Assembly (NCBI RefSeq): GCF_900116645.1
Contig: NZ_FPBO01000028.1
Span: 1 to 64,000 of the forward strand
From: Pseudoduganella namucuonensis
GTDB lineage: Bacteria; Pseudomonadota; Gammaproteobacteria; Burkholderiales; Burkholderiaceae_D
Length of the DNA: 64,000 nt
Direction of reading: 5' to 3'
Part shown: positions 47,846 through 55,992 of the stretch, piece by piece
How positions within the stretch are numbered: the stretch's first letter is position 1
Layout of the letters: each line of letters begins with the position of its first letter
Position numbers and translations under genes: made by a program
Notes under the pieces: model-generated
Database searches by the model: none
What the model was told of the DNA's origin: nothing
The model's input: only the letters and a program-made list of their open reading frames with translations

Positions 47846-49027
47846 ATGACCTCCACTCCCATGCGCGCCACGCTCGCCCTGTTTTGCAAGGTCGTCGACA
47901 ACTACGGCGACATCGGCATCTGCTGGCGCCTGGCGCGGCAGCTGCACAACGAGCACGGCATCGCCGTCACCCTGTGGGTGGACGATCTGCAAACATTCCA
48001 GCGCATCTGCCCCGAGGTGGACACGGCCGCCGAGTTCCAGTGGCTGGGTGGCGCGCCGGGGGGGATTCTGGTGCGCCACTGGCGCGGCCAGGACGGCGAG
48101 TTCGACACGGCCGACATCGCCGACATCGTCATCGAATTCTTCGGCTGCGACATCCCGCCCGCCTACATCGCCGCCATGGCGCGACGCGAGCCCCGTCCCG
48201 TGTGGCTGAACCTCGAGGGCCTGAGCGCGGAGGAGTGGGTGGAGGGCTGCCACACGCTGCCGTCTTCCCATCCGCGCCTGCCGCTGACCAAGCACTTCTA
48301 CTTCCCCGGCTTCACCGCCAAGACGGGCGGCCTGCTGCGCGAAGGCGCGCTGGAGGCGCAGCGCCAGCGATTCCAGGCGGACCCGGCGGCAATGGCGGCC
48401 TTCCTGGCGCGCTTCGGCGTCACGCCGGAGGAGATGGCGTCGTTCAAGGTGTCGCTGTTCTGCTACCCGCACGCGCCGGTGCCGGCCCTGTTCGAGGCCT
48501 GGCGCGAGGGCGACGCGCCGGTCGCCTGCCTGGTGCCCGAGGGCGTCGCCCCGGTGGCCGTGCAAGCCTTCCTGGGCGGGGAGCCGAAGGCGGGCGCCTC
48601 GCGCACGCGCGGCGCGCTCACCGTGCGCGTGCTGCCCTTCGTCGCCCAGCCCGATTACGACAAGCTGCTGTGGGCCTGCGACCTGAACTTCGTGCGCGGC
48701 GAGGATTCCATCGTGCGCGCGCAGTGGGCCGGCAAGCCCTTCATCTGGCACATCTATCCGCAGGACGAGAACCTGCACCACAAGAAACTGCGCGCCTTCC
48801 TGCAGCGCTACTCGGCCGGCATCGCCAGCGCCAACGACTTCTCGCTGGGCTGGAACGACGCCCGCCAGGCCGACTGGTCCGCCCAGTGGTTGTCGCTGAG
48901 GGCGGACATGGCCGGCATCGCCGCCCGCGCCGCCGAGTGGCGGCGGCAGATGTTGGAAAACGGCGATCTGGCGTCCAATCTCCTGGCCTTCGCGGCCTCG
49001 CTCCAGTGTGCGGCCCGCGAAAAATAA
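47846..49027 (+). CDS. earP: EF-P arginine rhamnosyltransferase EarP
   Basis: The 393-residue GT-B enzyme transfers rhamnose from dTDP-rhamnose to Arg32 of elongation factor P. Motifs are LALFCKVVDNYGDIGICWRL at the start (conserved Asp-Asn-Tyr-Gly-Asp), IEFFGCDIPPAYIAAM, VWLNLEGLSAEEWVEGCHTL and LLWACDLNFVRGEDSIVRAQ, the last with the nucleotide-sugar contacts. efp is the next gene downstream (121 bp), and its position-32 residue is Arg. The gene follows a tRNA-Glu terminator, so it has its own promoter. An ATG five codons later (47861) is an alternative start. Confidence 0.97.
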   Translation: MTSTPMRATLALFCKVVDNYGDIGICWRLARQLHNEHGIAVTLWVDDLQTFQRICPEVDTAAEFQWLGGAPGGILVRHWRGQDGEFDTADIADIVIEFFGCDIPPAYIAAMARREPRPVWLNLEGLSAEEWVEGCHTLPSSHPRLPLTKHFYFPGFTAKTGGLLREGALEAQRQRFQADPAAMAAFLARFGVTPEEMASFKVSLFCYPHAPVPALFEAWREGDAPVACLVPEGVAPVAVQAFLGGEPKAGASRTRGALTVRVLPFVAQPDYDKLLWACDLNFVRGEDSIVRAQWAGKPFIWHIYPQDENLHHKKLRAFLQRYSAGIASANDFSLGWNDARQADWSAQWLSLRADMAGIAARAAEWRRQMLENGDLASNLLAFAASLQCAAREK

Positions 49028-49148
49028 GGTATACTGCCGGGTTACTCTCACGTAGTTTTATTCGATCACACTAGAGCTCACGGCGCCATAGGCCAGCCAG
49101 CAGGCGACAGATGATTTTTACGCAACCTCCTTTATACGTACATTCGCT

Positions 49149-49724
49149 ATGAAACCCGCAAAAGAAATTCGTGTTGGCAACATCATCATGGTTGACGCCA
49201 AGCCTTTCATCGTCCTGCGTTCCGATGTCAACGGCTCGAGCCGCACGGGCTTCACCTACAAATGGAAGATGAAGAATCTTCTGACCAACGCTCCGCTGGA
49301 AAACGTGTTCCGCGGCGACGACAAATTCGACGTGGTCGTGCTGGACAAGAAGCCGGTGACCTACTCCTACTTCGCCGACCCGCTGTACGTCTTCATGGAC
49401 GAAGAGTACAACCAGTACGAAATCGAAGAGGAAAACCTGGGCGACGCCCTGAACTACCTGAAGGACGGCATGGAATGCGAAGCCGTGTTCTACGACGGCA
49501 AGGCGATCTCGGTTGAACTGCCAACCACCATCGCGCGCCTGGTCGTGTACTCGGAGCCGGCCGTCAAGGGCAACACCTCGGGCAACGTCCTGAAGGAAGC
49601 CAAGATCGAGAACGCCATCGAAAGCAAGCGCCACACCGTGCAAGTGCCGCTGTTCGTGAGCCAGGACGACATCATCGAGATCGACACCCGCACCAACGAG
49701 TACAAGCGCGTGGTCCGCAACTAA
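49149..49724 (+). CDS. efp: Translation elongation factor P
   Basis: The 191-residue EF-P relieves ribosome stalling at polyproline stretches. It starts MKPAKEIRVGNIIMVDAKPF, and the tip loop reads DVNGSSRTGFTYKWKMKNLL with Arg at residue 32, the site modified by EarP. Domains II and III follow, with SYFADPLYVFMDEEYNQYEI and VQVPLFVSQDDIIEIDTRTN. The neighbouring earP gene and Arg32 together show the rhamnosylated-EF-P branch, as opposed to the beta-lysylated Lys34 type. An intrinsic terminator follows. Confidence 0.98.
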   Translation: MKPAKEIRVGNIIMVDAKPFIVLRSDVNGSSRTGFTYKWKMKNLLTNAPLENVFRGDDKFDVVVLDKKPVTYSYFADPLYVFMDEEYNQYEIEEENLGDALNYLKDGMECEAVFYDGKAISVELPTTIARLVVYSEPAVKGNTSGNVLKEAKIENAIESKRHTVQVPLFVSQDDIIEIDTRTNEYKRVVRN

Positions 49725-49740
49725 GACCGCCCGCCCCATG

Positions 49741-49771
49741 AAAAACGCTGCCTTCGGCAGCGTTTTTTTTT
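49741..49771 (+). terminator. Intrinsic terminator of efp
   Basis: AAAAACGCTGCC-TTC-GGCAGCGTTTTTTTTT is a perfect stem with a long T-run, 17 bp after the stop. Confidence 0.92.
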
Positions 49772-49805
49772 CGTCCGCGCGCTTCGGCGCGGATGCCGCT
49801 GGCGA

Positions 49806-51623
49806 TCAGCCGGCCCAGGGCACGTAGGTCATGCCGTTCTGCATGGTGCCGATCAGCGCGGCCTGGTTCTCCGCGCTTTCGGCGAAGCTGGCCAGCACTT
49901 GCGACTGGGTCGCGATATGGCTGTCCAGCACGTTCAGCCAGTAGGCGAAGCCGGCCGAGTCGGCGTTGCGGTGCAGCACGTGGTTGTAGAACAGGTTCAG
50001 CGCGGTGTCGTTGCTGGGGTTCACGCCGTACACCGATTGCGCCTCCGCGCCCGCCATGAAGTGGCCGGCCACGTCGAAGCGGCCCAGGCCGTTGTCCATC
50101 TGCTTGATCCAGTAGCCCAGGCCGGCGGCGTCCGGCACGCGGTCGTAGGCGGCCTGGTACAGGCGGTAGGCGACGCCGGCCGTGCCGTTGACGTCCAGCG
50201 CCACGTCGGCGTTGGCGAAGTGCACCCGCTCCACGTTGGCCAGCGTGTCGGTGCCGTCGCCGCCGCTGGTGTTGGCGATGACGGTGCCGGCCGCTGTGGC
50301 GGTGATGGTGTAGTTGGCGCGCGCGCCCAGGTACACCGCGGTGTCCAGGCCGCCGCCGCCGTCGATGACATCGTTGCCGCCCTGGCCGGTGATGGTGTCG
50401 GCGCCCTGGTTGGCGTTGATAACGTCCGCGCCGGCGGTGCCGGACAGGGTCTCGCCCGTCGTCGAGCCGAAGCCCGCGCCCACCTTGGCGTGCACCAGCG
50501 CGCGGGTGCCGCCGGTGATGCTGGTGTACAGCAGCTCCAGGCCGTTGCCGGCCAGCGCGTTGCCTTCAAGGTAGTTGAACTGGGTCGTCCCGCCGTTCTG
50601 CGACACGCGGGTCAGCGCGCCCGTCAGCACGTCCTTGATGAAGACGTCGACCTTGCCATCGCCGTCGCCCGCCGTCAGGTTGGACGCGCTGGAGAAGGCG
50701 ACGTAGCGGCCGTCGGCCGAGATCGACGCGTCGGCCGCCTCGCCGCCGCCCTGGCCGCCGTCCGCGTTGACCGACACGCGCACCGTCTGGCCCGTCACCA
50801 GGTCCTTGCGGAACACGTCGCGCACGCCGTTGGTGTCGCCGGCCACCAGGTTGCTGGCCGAGCTGGAGAACACCACGTAGCGGCCGTCGGCCGAGAACGA
50901 CGCGTGGTCGCTGTTGCCGTTGGCGGCGGCGCCGTTCGAATCGGTGGAGATGCGGATCAGGTTGCCGTTCGCCAAGTCCTTCAGGAAGATGTCGGCGTTG
51001 CTGTTGTCGTTGGCGACCAGGTTGTCGGCGTAGCTGGTGAAGGCGACGTAGCGGCCGTCCGCCGAAATGTTGAGCTCGGAGCTCGGCGCGTTGGCCTGCG
51101 CGCCGGCCGCCGTGGTGGACGCGTTGACCACCGCGCCGCTCTGCAGGTTCTTCACGTACACGTCGTCGAAGCCGTTGCTGTCGGTGCCGGCCAGGTTGGT
51201 GGCCTTGCTGAGGAAGGCGACATGGCCGCCATTGCCGGCCAGTACGGCGTTGTAGCTGTGTCCATTCGACTCCACGCCGGCCGCGTTGGTCGAGGCGCTG
51301 CCGAGCGCACCGTTGACCAGGTTTTTCACCATGACGCCCACATGCGTGCCATTATTCTGGAAAACGATGGTGTTGCCGTCGTTGCTGACGCTGACGCCGC
51401 TCGAGGCCGCCGTCAGCAGGCCGCCGTTGGAGGCGGTCGAGGCCAGGGTCAGCGCGCCGGTTTGCAAGTCCTTCACATAGATGTCCGCGATGGCGGCGGT
51501 GTCGGCCGGCAGCAGGCTCTGCGTGGTGGCGAACGCGGCGTAGCGGCCATTGGCCGACAGCCGGGGACCGATGTCGGTGGTGGCGAGGCCGCTCTGGATT
51601 ACAGTTGTGGTGTTTGCTTGCAT
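49806..51623 (-). CDS. Secreted beta-propeller/RTX/DUF4214 protein
   Basis: The 605-residue protein has no N-terminal signal peptide. Residues about 10-370 hold repeated PD40/TolB-like propeller blades of the form 'SxDGRYVAFxSxAxNLVAxDxNxxxDxFxKDL' (for example ISADGRYVAFTSYADNLVAN). An RTX-like calcium-binding stretch follows (GADTITGQGGNDVIDGGGG) near 395-415. Two DUF4214 helical repeats then close the protein (LYQAAYDRVPDAAGLGYWIK, then LFYNHVLHRNADSAGFAYWL). RTX repeats and the lack of a signal peptide suggest type I secretion. The function is unknown; DUF4214 occurs in surface and S-layer-associated proteins. No type I exporter genes are adjacent. Confidence 0.85.
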   Translation of the reverse strand: MQANTTTVIQSGLATTDIGPRLSANGRYAAFATTQSLLPADTAAIADIYVKDLQTGALTLASTASNGGLLTAASSGVSVSNDGNTIVFQNNGTHVGVMVKNLVNGALGSASTNAAGVESNGHSYNAVLAGNGGHVAFLSKATNLAGTDSNGFDDVYVKNLQSGAVVNASTTAAGAQANAPSSELNISADGRYVAFTSYADNLVANDNSNADIFLKDLANGNLIRISTDSNGAAANGNSDHASFSADGRYVVFSSSASNLVAGDTNGVRDVFRKDLVTGQTVRVSVNADGGQGGGEAADASISADGRYVAFSSASNLTAGDGDGKVDVFIKDVLTGALTRVSQNGGTTQFNYLEGNALAGNGLELLYTSITGGTRALVHAKVGAGFGSTTGETLSGTAGADVINANQGADTITGQGGNDVIDGGGGLDTAVYLGARANYTITATAAGTVIANTSGGDGTDTLANVERVHFANADVALDVNGTAGVAYRLYQAAYDRVPDAAGLGYWIKQMDNGLGRFDVAGHFMAGAEAQSVYGVNPSNDTALNLFYNHVLHRNADSAGFAYWLNVLDSHIATQSQVLASFAESAENQAALIGTMQNGMTYVPWAG

Positions 51624-51735
51624 GGTCTGAAGTTCTTATTAAAGGTTGTCAGGAATTGGCCGACAAATTGTGCATCAGCTAAGAAAAATACCGTCGCACG
51701 GTACTGCTGAGCAATGCCAATGAGGCGGAGGCGGC

Positions 51736-53343
51736 ATGGATCGCAGAGAATTCGTACGGATGGGGGTGTTGGCGGGCGTGGCGGCCGGCCCCGTCGCGGC
51801 CGTGGCGTCGGCCGGCCCGGCCATGGCCGCCGTCTACAAGCCCGGCATCCTGGACGCCGGCGTGCAAGCCCTGCAGGAGCTGATGGCGGCCCGCAAGCTC
51901 ACCGCGCACGCGCTGGCCTCGCAATACCTGGCGCGCATCCGCAGCGTCGACAAGTCCGGCCCGCGCCTGAACGCCATCATTGAGCTGAACCCGGAGGCGC
52001 TCAAGATCGCGCTCGAGATGGACCGCGAGCGCCTGCACCACCGCCTGCGCGGCCCGCTGCACGGCATCCCCGTGATCCTGAAGGACAACATCGCCACCGC
52101 CGACCGCATGAGCACCAGCGCCGGCTCGCTGGCGCTGGCCGGCGTGCGCGCCGAGCGCGACGCCCACGTGGTGGCGCGGCTGCGCGCGGCCGGCGCCGTC
52201 ATCATCGGCAAGAGCAACCTGAGCGAGTGGGCCAATATGCGCTCCACCCAGTCGGTCAGCGGCTGGAGCGCGCGCGGCGGCCTCACGCGCAACCCCTACG
52301 CGCTGGACCGCAGCTGCAGCGGCTCCAGTTCCGGCTCGGCCGCCGCCGTCGCGGCCGGCCTGGCCACCTTGGCGGTCGGCACCGAGACCGACGGCTCCAT
52401 CGTCTCGCCGGCGTCCATCTGCGGCCTGGTCGGCATCAAGCCCACGCTGGGCCTGGTCAGCCGCGGCGGCATCATCCCCATCGCCCACTCGCAGGACACG
52501 GCCGGCCCGATGGCGCGCAGCGTGGCCGACGCCGCGCTGATGCTGGCCGCCATGGCCGGCGCCGACCCCGCCGACCCCGCCACGCTGGGCGGCGCGCCGC
52601 ACGCGGTGGACTACGCCGCCGCGCTCGACCCGAACGGCCTGCGCGGCAAGCGCCTGGGCGTGGCGCGCAACTACTTCGGCCGCCGCGCCGACATCGACGC
52701 CCAGATCGCGCTGGCGCTGAAGGTGCTGGAGGAGCAGGGCGCCACGCTGGTCGAGGTGCGCGTGCCCAACGCGGGCAAGTACCGCGACACCGAGACCGAC
52801 GTGCTGCTGTACGAATTCAAGGCAGGGCTGGCCGAATACCTGGCCGCCTACGCGCCGTCCGCGCCGGTCAAGAGCATGGCCGACGTCATCGCCTACAACC
52901 GCCGCCACGGCGACAAGGAGATGCCCTACTTCGGCCAGGAGTACCTGGAGCGCGCGGAGCAGAAGGGCGGCCTGGACACCCCGGCCTACCTCGACGCGCT
53001 GGCCAACAACCGCCGCTACGCCCGCGACGAGGGCATCGACCAGGTGCTCGCCGAGCACCAGCTCGACGCGCTGGTCGCGCCCACCGGCGGCACCGCCTGG
53101 CTCACGGACTTCGTCAACGGCGACCACTTCGGCGGCGGCTTCTCGTCGCCGGCGGCGGTGGCCGGCTACCCGCACATCACGGTGCCGGCCGGCTATGTGC
53201 ACGGCCTGCCGATCGGCCTGTCGCTGGTGGGCGGCAGCTACAGCGAGGCCGCGCTGATCGGCATGGCCTACGCCTTCGAGCAGGCCACCAGGCACCGCCG
53301 CGTGCCGCAATTCCCCGCCAGCGTCACGCCGGCCATGCGCTGA
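51736..53343 (+). CDS. Amidase-signature family enzyme with Tat-like signal
   Basis: The 535-residue protein of the amidase-signature family has the Ser-cisSer-Lys triad: Lys in GIPVILKDNIATADRMSTSA, the Gly/Ser-rich motif DRSCSGSSSGSAAAVAAGLA and the nucleophile region GTETDGSIVSPASICGLVGI. The N terminus MDRREFVRMGVLAGVAAG has a twin arginine and a hydrophobic core ending PAMAA, so export by Tat is likely. It would hydrolyse amides in the periplasm; the substrate is unknown. The gene starts 112 bp from the divergent DUF4214 gene. The YheO-type regulator gene follows, with its own promoter. Confidence 0.92.
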   Translation: MDRREFVRMGVLAGVAAGPVAAVASAGPAMAAVYKPGILDAGVQALQELMAARKLTAHALASQYLARIRSVDKSGPRLNAIIELNPEALKIALEMDRERLHHRLRGPLHGIPVILKDNIATADRMSTSAGSLALAGVRAERDAHVVARLRAAGAVIIGKSNLSEWANMRSTQSVSGWSARGGLTRNPYALDRSCSGSSSGSAAAVAAGLATLAVGTETDGSIVSPASICGLVGIKPTLGLVSRGGIIPIAHSQDTAGPMARSVADAALMLAAMAGADPADPATLGGAPHAVDYAAALDPNGLRGKRLGVARNYFGRRADIDAQIALALKVLEEQGATLVEVRVPNAGKYRDTETDVLLYEFKAGLAEYLAAYAPSAPVKSMADVIAYNRRHGDKEMPYFGQEYLERAEQKGGLDTPAYLDALANNRRYARDEGIDQVLAEHQLDALVAPTGGTAWLTDFVNGDHFGGGFSSPAAVAGYPHITVPAGYVHGLPIGLSLVGGSYSEAALIGMAYAFEQATRHRRVPQFPASVTPAMR

Positions 53344-53350
53344 AAGGGAT

Positions 53351-53379
53351 TTGACGGAATGTCCAATTTTGGATATTCT
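53351..53379 (+). promoter_or_regulatory. Sigma-70 promoter and overlapping operator of the YheO-type gene
   Basis: TTGACG (53351-53356), a 17-bp spacer and TATTCT (53374-53379) form a good promoter just after the amidase stop. GAATGTCC-AATTTT-GGATATTC (53357-53378) is an 8-6-8 inverted repeat with one mismatch; it extends outward to 12-bp arms matching at 10 of 12 positions. It covers the spacer and -10, as expected for a repressor site. Transcription would start at about 53386, the A of the downstream ATG. Confidence 0.68.
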
Positions 53380-53385
53380 GTCCAG

Positions 53386-54027
53386 ATGCCTAAGACCATA
53401 CGCAAAACCCCCGAACAGAAGCTGCTGCTGGAGCAGCTCAAGACCGTGGCCGAAGGCCTGGGCCAGACGCTCGCGCCCTTCTGCGAAGTGGTGGTGCACG
53501 ACCTGCTGGACCCGCGCCACGCCATCGCCGCCATCCACAACAACCTGTCCGGCCGCGAGCCCGGCGGCCCGGCCACGGAGCTGGGCCTGGCGCGCATCGG
53601 CGACCCGGACTACCCGGCCGTGCTGGCCAACTACGCCAACCGCTTCGCCGACGGCCGGCAGGCCAAGAGCACCTCGATCGGCGTCAAGGACTCCACCGGC
53701 CGCTACGTGGCGGCGCTGTGCATCAATGTCGACCTGACCATGTTTCACGGCCTGCAAAGCGTGCTGGAACAGTTCGGCCGCGTGGCCGGCGGCGCCGCCG
53801 GTCCGCTGGAGTCGCTGGACCCGGTGGGCGCGGACGGCATACGCCGCCGCATCGACCAGTACGCGGCGCGGCTATCGAGCACGCCGCGGGCGCTGAAGGC
53901 GGACGAGCGGCGCGCGCTGATCGCGGAGTTGAGGGAGGCGGGCTGCCTGGACGTGCGGCGCGCCATGGAAATCATCGCCCAGCACCTGGGCGTTTCAAGG
54001 GCGACGGTGTATGGCTATGCGAAATGA
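53386..54027 (+). CDS. YheO/DauR-type PAS-like and HTH transcriptional regulator
   Basis: The 213-residue protein has a YheO-like PAS domain at about residues 15-115 (VAEGLGQTLAPFCEVVVHDL, AAIHNNLSGREPGGPATELG, STSIGVKDSTGRYVAALCIN). A C-terminal helix-turn-helix follows (CLDVRRAMEIIAQHLGVSRA). This is the layout of DauR-type regulators of amino-acid catabolism. The start MPKTIRKTPEQ is chosen because the promoter at 53351-53379 begins transcription about there; the ATG at 53359 lies inside that promoter and would add nine residues. Its 3' end overlaps the next gene, so they are coupled. It may repress itself through the palindrome. Confidence 0.87.
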   Translation: MPKTIRKTPEQKLLLEQLKTVAEGLGQTLAPFCEVVVHDLLDPRHAIAAIHNNLSGREPGGPATELGLARIGDPDYPAVLANYANRFADGRQAKSTSIGVKDSTGRYVAALCINVDLTMFHGLQSVLEQFGRVAGGAAGPLESLDPVGADGIRRRIDQYAARLSSTPRALKADERRALIAELREAGCLDVRRAMEIIAQHLGVSRATVYGYAK

Positions 54028-54982
54028 CGAACTGCTGCTGATCGACGGCGCCCAGGCGCGATCGCTGATGGACACCCGCGCGGTGCTGGAATCGGTGCGC
54101 GCCGCCTTCGTGCTGCACAACAGCGACGAGGGCAGGGTGTTCCCCATGGTGCGCCAGCAGCTGCCACAAGGCGTGTGGGGCATCAAGTCCGGCGACGTGC
54201 CCGGCCAGGGCCTGCTGGGCTTCAAGACGGCCGGTTTCTGGCCCGGCAACCGCGCCCTTGGCGCGGAGCCCCACCAGGCCACCATCATGCTGATCGACCC
54301 CGCCACGGGCCGGCCGCGCTGCGTCATCGACGGCAACGCCGTCACCACGGAGCGCACCGGCGCCGCCGGCGCGCTGGGGCTGACGCAGCTGGCGCGCGCC
54401 GACAGCGCCCGCGTGTGCGTGTTCGGCACCGGCACCCAGGCCCGCGTCCAGCTGCGCTTCGCGCTGGAGCTGATGCCCTCGCTGGTGCGGGTCGACTACG
54501 TCGGCTCCACGGGGCGGCGCGACGCGGGATTCGAACAGCTGTTCTCGGACCGCTGCGACATCGGCCCGGCGGCGGACCGCGACAGCGCGGTGGCGCTGGC
54601 GGACATCGTCATCACCGCCACCCCGGCCGGCGGCCCGCTGTTCCACGCCGACGCGGTGCGCCCCGGCACGCACCTGAACTGCGTCGGCGCCGACACCCGG
54701 GGCAAGCGCGAACTGCCCGAGGGCCTGCTGCGCAGGGCGCGGCTGTTCGTGGACGACCACGTGCAGGCGCGCCAGATCGGCGAGCTGCAATGGGCGCCGG
54801 AGCTGCCCTGCGCGCAGCTGGGCGAGCTGCTGGGCGGCCGCGCGCACGCGCACCGCAAGCCGGACGACATCACCATCTTCGACATGACCGGCATCGCGCT
54901 GCAGGACTTGACGGTGGCGCGGCTCATCCATGAACGGGCCCTCGCGCGCGGCGTGGGCACCGCCGTCGCCTGGCCCTGGTAA
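54011..54982 (+). CDS. Ornithine cyclodeaminase/mu-crystallin family oxidoreductase
   Basis: The 323-residue NAD(P)-dependent protein is of the ornithine-cyclodeaminase family. It has LGFKTAGFWPGNRALGAEPH in the substrate half, the nucleotide-binding segment RVCVFGTGTQARVQLRFALE, ADIVITATPAGGPLFHADAV and HLNCVGADTRGKRELPEGLL. Family members include true cyclodeaminases, imine reductases such as BhcD (iminosuccinate reductase) and DauB. Since the next gene encodes a hydroxyaspartate-dehydratase-like enzyme, an imine reductase role is favoured over cyclodeaminase. The start overlaps the regulator stop; ATG at 54017 is an alternative. Confidence 0.87.
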   Translation: MAMRNDELLLIDGAQARSLMDTRAVLESVRAAFVLHNSDEGRVFPMVRQQLPQGVWGIKSGDVPGQGLLGFKTAGFWPGNRALGAEPHQATIMLIDPATGRPRCVIDGNAVTTERTGAAGALGLTQLARADSARVCVFGTGTQARVQLRFALELMPSLVRVDYVGSTGRRDAGFEQLFSDRCDIGPAADRDSAVALADIVITATPAGGPLFHADAVRPGTHLNCVGADTRGKRELPEGLLRRARLFVDDHVQARQIGELQWAPELPCAQLGELLGGRAHAHRKPDDITIFDMTGIALQDLTVARLIHERALARGVGTAVAWPW

Positions 54983-55008
54983 TCACCACTGAAAAAAAGG
55001 AAATCCAC

Positions 55009-55971
55009 ATGCTCGCTTCACCGACCTACGAGGATGTCGCCGCCGCCGCGCGCCGCATCGAGGGCCACGCCCACCGCACGCCCGTGCTCACCTCCCGCAC
55101 CGCGGACGAGGAACTGAACGCGCAAGTGTTCTTCAAATGCGAAAACCTGCAGCGCATGGGCGCCTTCAAGTTCCGCGGCGCCTACAACGCGCTGTCGCGC
55201 TTCGACGCGCGGCAGCGCAAGGGCGGCGTGGTCGCCTTCTCGTCAGGCAACCACGCGCAAGCCATCGCCCTGTCCGCGCGGCTGCTGGACATCCCCGCCA
55301 CCATCGTCATGCCGGAGGACGCGCCGGCCGCGAAGGTGGCCGCCACCAAGGGCTACGGCGGCAAGGTCGTGCTCTACAACCGCTACACCGAGGACCGCGA
55401 AGCCATAGGCCGCCGGCTCGCCGAGGAGCACGGCATGACGCTGATCCCGCCCTACGACCATCCGGACGTCATCGCCGGCCAGGGCACGGCCGCCAAGGAG
55501 CTGTTCGAGGAGGCGGGGCAGCTGGACGCGCTGTTCGTGTGCCTGGGCGGCGGCGGCCTGCTGTCCGGCTCCGCGCTGGCGGCGCGCGCGCTGTCCCCGG
55601 GCTGCAAGATCTACGGCGTGGAACCGGAGGCGGGCAACGACGGCCAGCAATCGTTCCGCGGCGGCGCCATCGTCCACATCGACACGCCGAAAACCATCGC
55701 CGACGGCGCGCAGACGCAGCACCTGGGCGACTACACCTTCGAGATCATCCGCCGCGAGGTGGACGACATCCTCACCGTCAGCGACGCGCAGCTGGTGGAG
55801 GGCATGCGCTTCTTCGCCTCGCGCATGAAGCTCGTGGTCGAGCCCACCGGCTGCCTGGGCTTCGCCGCCGCGCGCGCCATGCGCGACCAGCTGCGGGGGC
55901 TGCGCGTCGGCGTCATCCTCAGCGGCGGCAACGTGGACATGGAGCGCTTCTGCGCGCTGCTGGCCGGCTGA
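55009..55971 (+). CDS. Fold-type II PLP dehydratase (threo-3-hydroxyaspartate ammonia-lyase/serine-threonine dehydratase type)
   Basis: The 320-residue PLP enzyme has the lysine motif in LQRMGAFKFRGAYNALSRFD (Lys in KFRG), the substrate loop VVAFSSGNHAQAIALSARLL and the phosphate-binding LFVCLGGGGLLSGSALAARA. Length and pattern, without a regulatory ACT domain, fit threo-3-hydroxyaspartate ammonia-lyase, BhcB or serine racemase-like dehydratases rather than biosynthetic IlvA. It follows the ornithine-cyclodeaminase-like gene by 26 bp in one operon with the YheO-type regulator. The substrate is inferred, not shown. Confidence 0.88.
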   Translation: MLASPTYEDVAAAARRIEGHAHRTPVLTSRTADEELNAQVFFKCENLQRMGAFKFRGAYNALSRFDARQRKGGVVAFSSGNHAQAIALSARLLDIPATIVMPEDAPAAKVAATKGYGGKVVLYNRYTEDREAIGRRLAEEHGMTLIPPYDHPDVIAGQGTAAKELFEEAGQLDALFVCLGGGGLLSGSALAARALSPGCKIYGVEPEAGNDGQQSFRGGAIVHIDTPKTIADGAQTQHLGDYTFEIIRREVDDILTVSDAQLVEGMRFFASRMKLVVEPTGCLGFAAARAMRDQLRGLRVGVILSGGNVDMERFCALLAG

Positions 55972-55992
55972 GCGCTTCCTGGTCGACGGGTG

